A stretch of DNA of 64,000 bases from positions 20,967-84,966 of the forward strand of contig NAOQ01000302.1 in assembly GCA_002751075.1 (NCBI GenBank), given 5' to 3'. Of this stretch, positions 63,572 to 64,000 are shown one piece after another (positions within the stretch are counted from its first letter, which is position 1; each line of letters opens with the position of its first letter). This DNA is from Ichthyophonus hoferi (Eukaryota; Opisthokonta; Ichthyosporea; Ichthyophonida; Ichthyophonidae). The notes under the pieces were generated by a model that saw only the letters and a list, made by a program, of their open reading frames with translations, did not search any database and was not told where the DNA came from. The position numbers and the translations under genes were made by a program.

Positions 63572-64000
63572 CATCCACCCATAAGACAGGCTAGACCACA
63601 GCTCATACCGAGGTGGAAGAGGAAGGGAACGGGATCACTGCTGAAGCCATCTGTAAGGGGGGTGGGTCATTAACAAGGCATTATAAAAAGGGTCCCCTAT
63701 CACTATATCATATATATGTTTAGTTTATAGTCAATACAAACATATATACTGCTACACCTTGCATGCTGGTAGGTTATTAGTATGGTTTAGCATATGATGT
63801 ATGATATATGATACATGATATATATAGCTAACGTCATACTCATAATATCAATCCTAAACTGCTCGCATAAAACAGTAACAGTAACCACCGCCCATACACT
63901 TTAATACAAATTCAAAACATACCGTCCAATAAACTCTTGAGGATAAATCCGGTTGCACTAACATGGTATATAGCCATACCTAGAGGCTCGGCAATAGATG
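63572..64000 (-). CDS. Multipass membrane protein, two internal exons (partial)
   Basis: Exons 63923-64000 (runs off the edge) and 63572-63650 join in phase on the minus strand, with donors GTATG and GTAAGA and an acceptor CTTACAG. They read EPLGMAIYHVSATGFILKSL, then DPVPFLFHLGMSCGLACLMG, two hydrophobic helices joined by a short acidic loop. This looks like part of a transporter or other multipass protein. No family recognised; it shares no motif with the FEX gene. Confidence 0.5.

Noticed and set aside
1-64000. Fungal (early-diverging) origin of the window
   Set aside because: AT content and FEX would allow it, but TUSC2-like and FRMD8-like proteins favour an animal. Not fully excluded.

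Overview
The window is AT-rich eukaryotic DNA with widely spaced, mostly many-exon genes. Introns are GT-AG, and many carry microsatellites. The recognisable host genes point to an early-branching animal, most likely a demosponge. TUSC2-like and FRMD8-like proteins are families I know from animals. They sit beside a two-domain fluoride exporter (FEX), a family kept in fungi, plants and simple animals such as sponges but missing from most other animals. The species is inference; the gene families come from hand-translated, phase-checked exons.

Layout. 1-1.6 kb: the 5' part of a minus-strand gene for a cysteine-rich, probably secreted protein. 3-8 kb: one possible first exon, then a diverged family of ~410-bp repeats, two copies of which form long inverted arms around 0.7 kb. 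11.3-20.2 kb: a decayed, nested mosaic of Ty1/copia retrotransposon fossils (gag, protease, integrase, RT and RNase H regions still legible), followed by more copia relics and LTR-like repeats to about 27.5 kb. 27.6-31.2 kb: nothing recognisable. 31.3-32.3 kb: an intronless gene for a ubiquitin-like-domain protein with a CCAAT/TATA promoter. 32.6-35.2 kb: a degenerate tandem repeat and a MITE family.

36.5-39.6 kb: a plus-strand gene whose last three exons encode a TUSC2-like core plus a basic tail. A perfect splice donor at the end of an upstream membrane-protein exon suggests that the two belong to one gene. 40.6-43.2 kb: further LTR-like fragments. 44.2-45.8 kb: two promoter-like spots without a convincing protein. 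46.6-51.7 kb: a nine-exon minus-strand FEX gene of 376 codons. One of its introns holds a run of Ns flanked by a perfect 161-bp duplication, probably an assembly artefact. 55.5-62.2 kb: a 13-exon plus-strand gene encoding a complete 439-residue FRMD8-like FERM protein. 63.6-64 kb: two exons of a minus-strand multipass membrane protein running off the right edge.

I see no operon-like grouping. The host genes look independent, facing both ways and separated by repeat-rich intergenic DNA. CCAAT pentamers are frequent both upstream of genes and inside introns. I found no convincing tRNA, rRNA or CRISPR array. The most interesting points are the possible membrane/TUSC2 fusion, the animal FEX gene with complementary pore changes in its two halves, and the unassigned ubiquitin-like protein.
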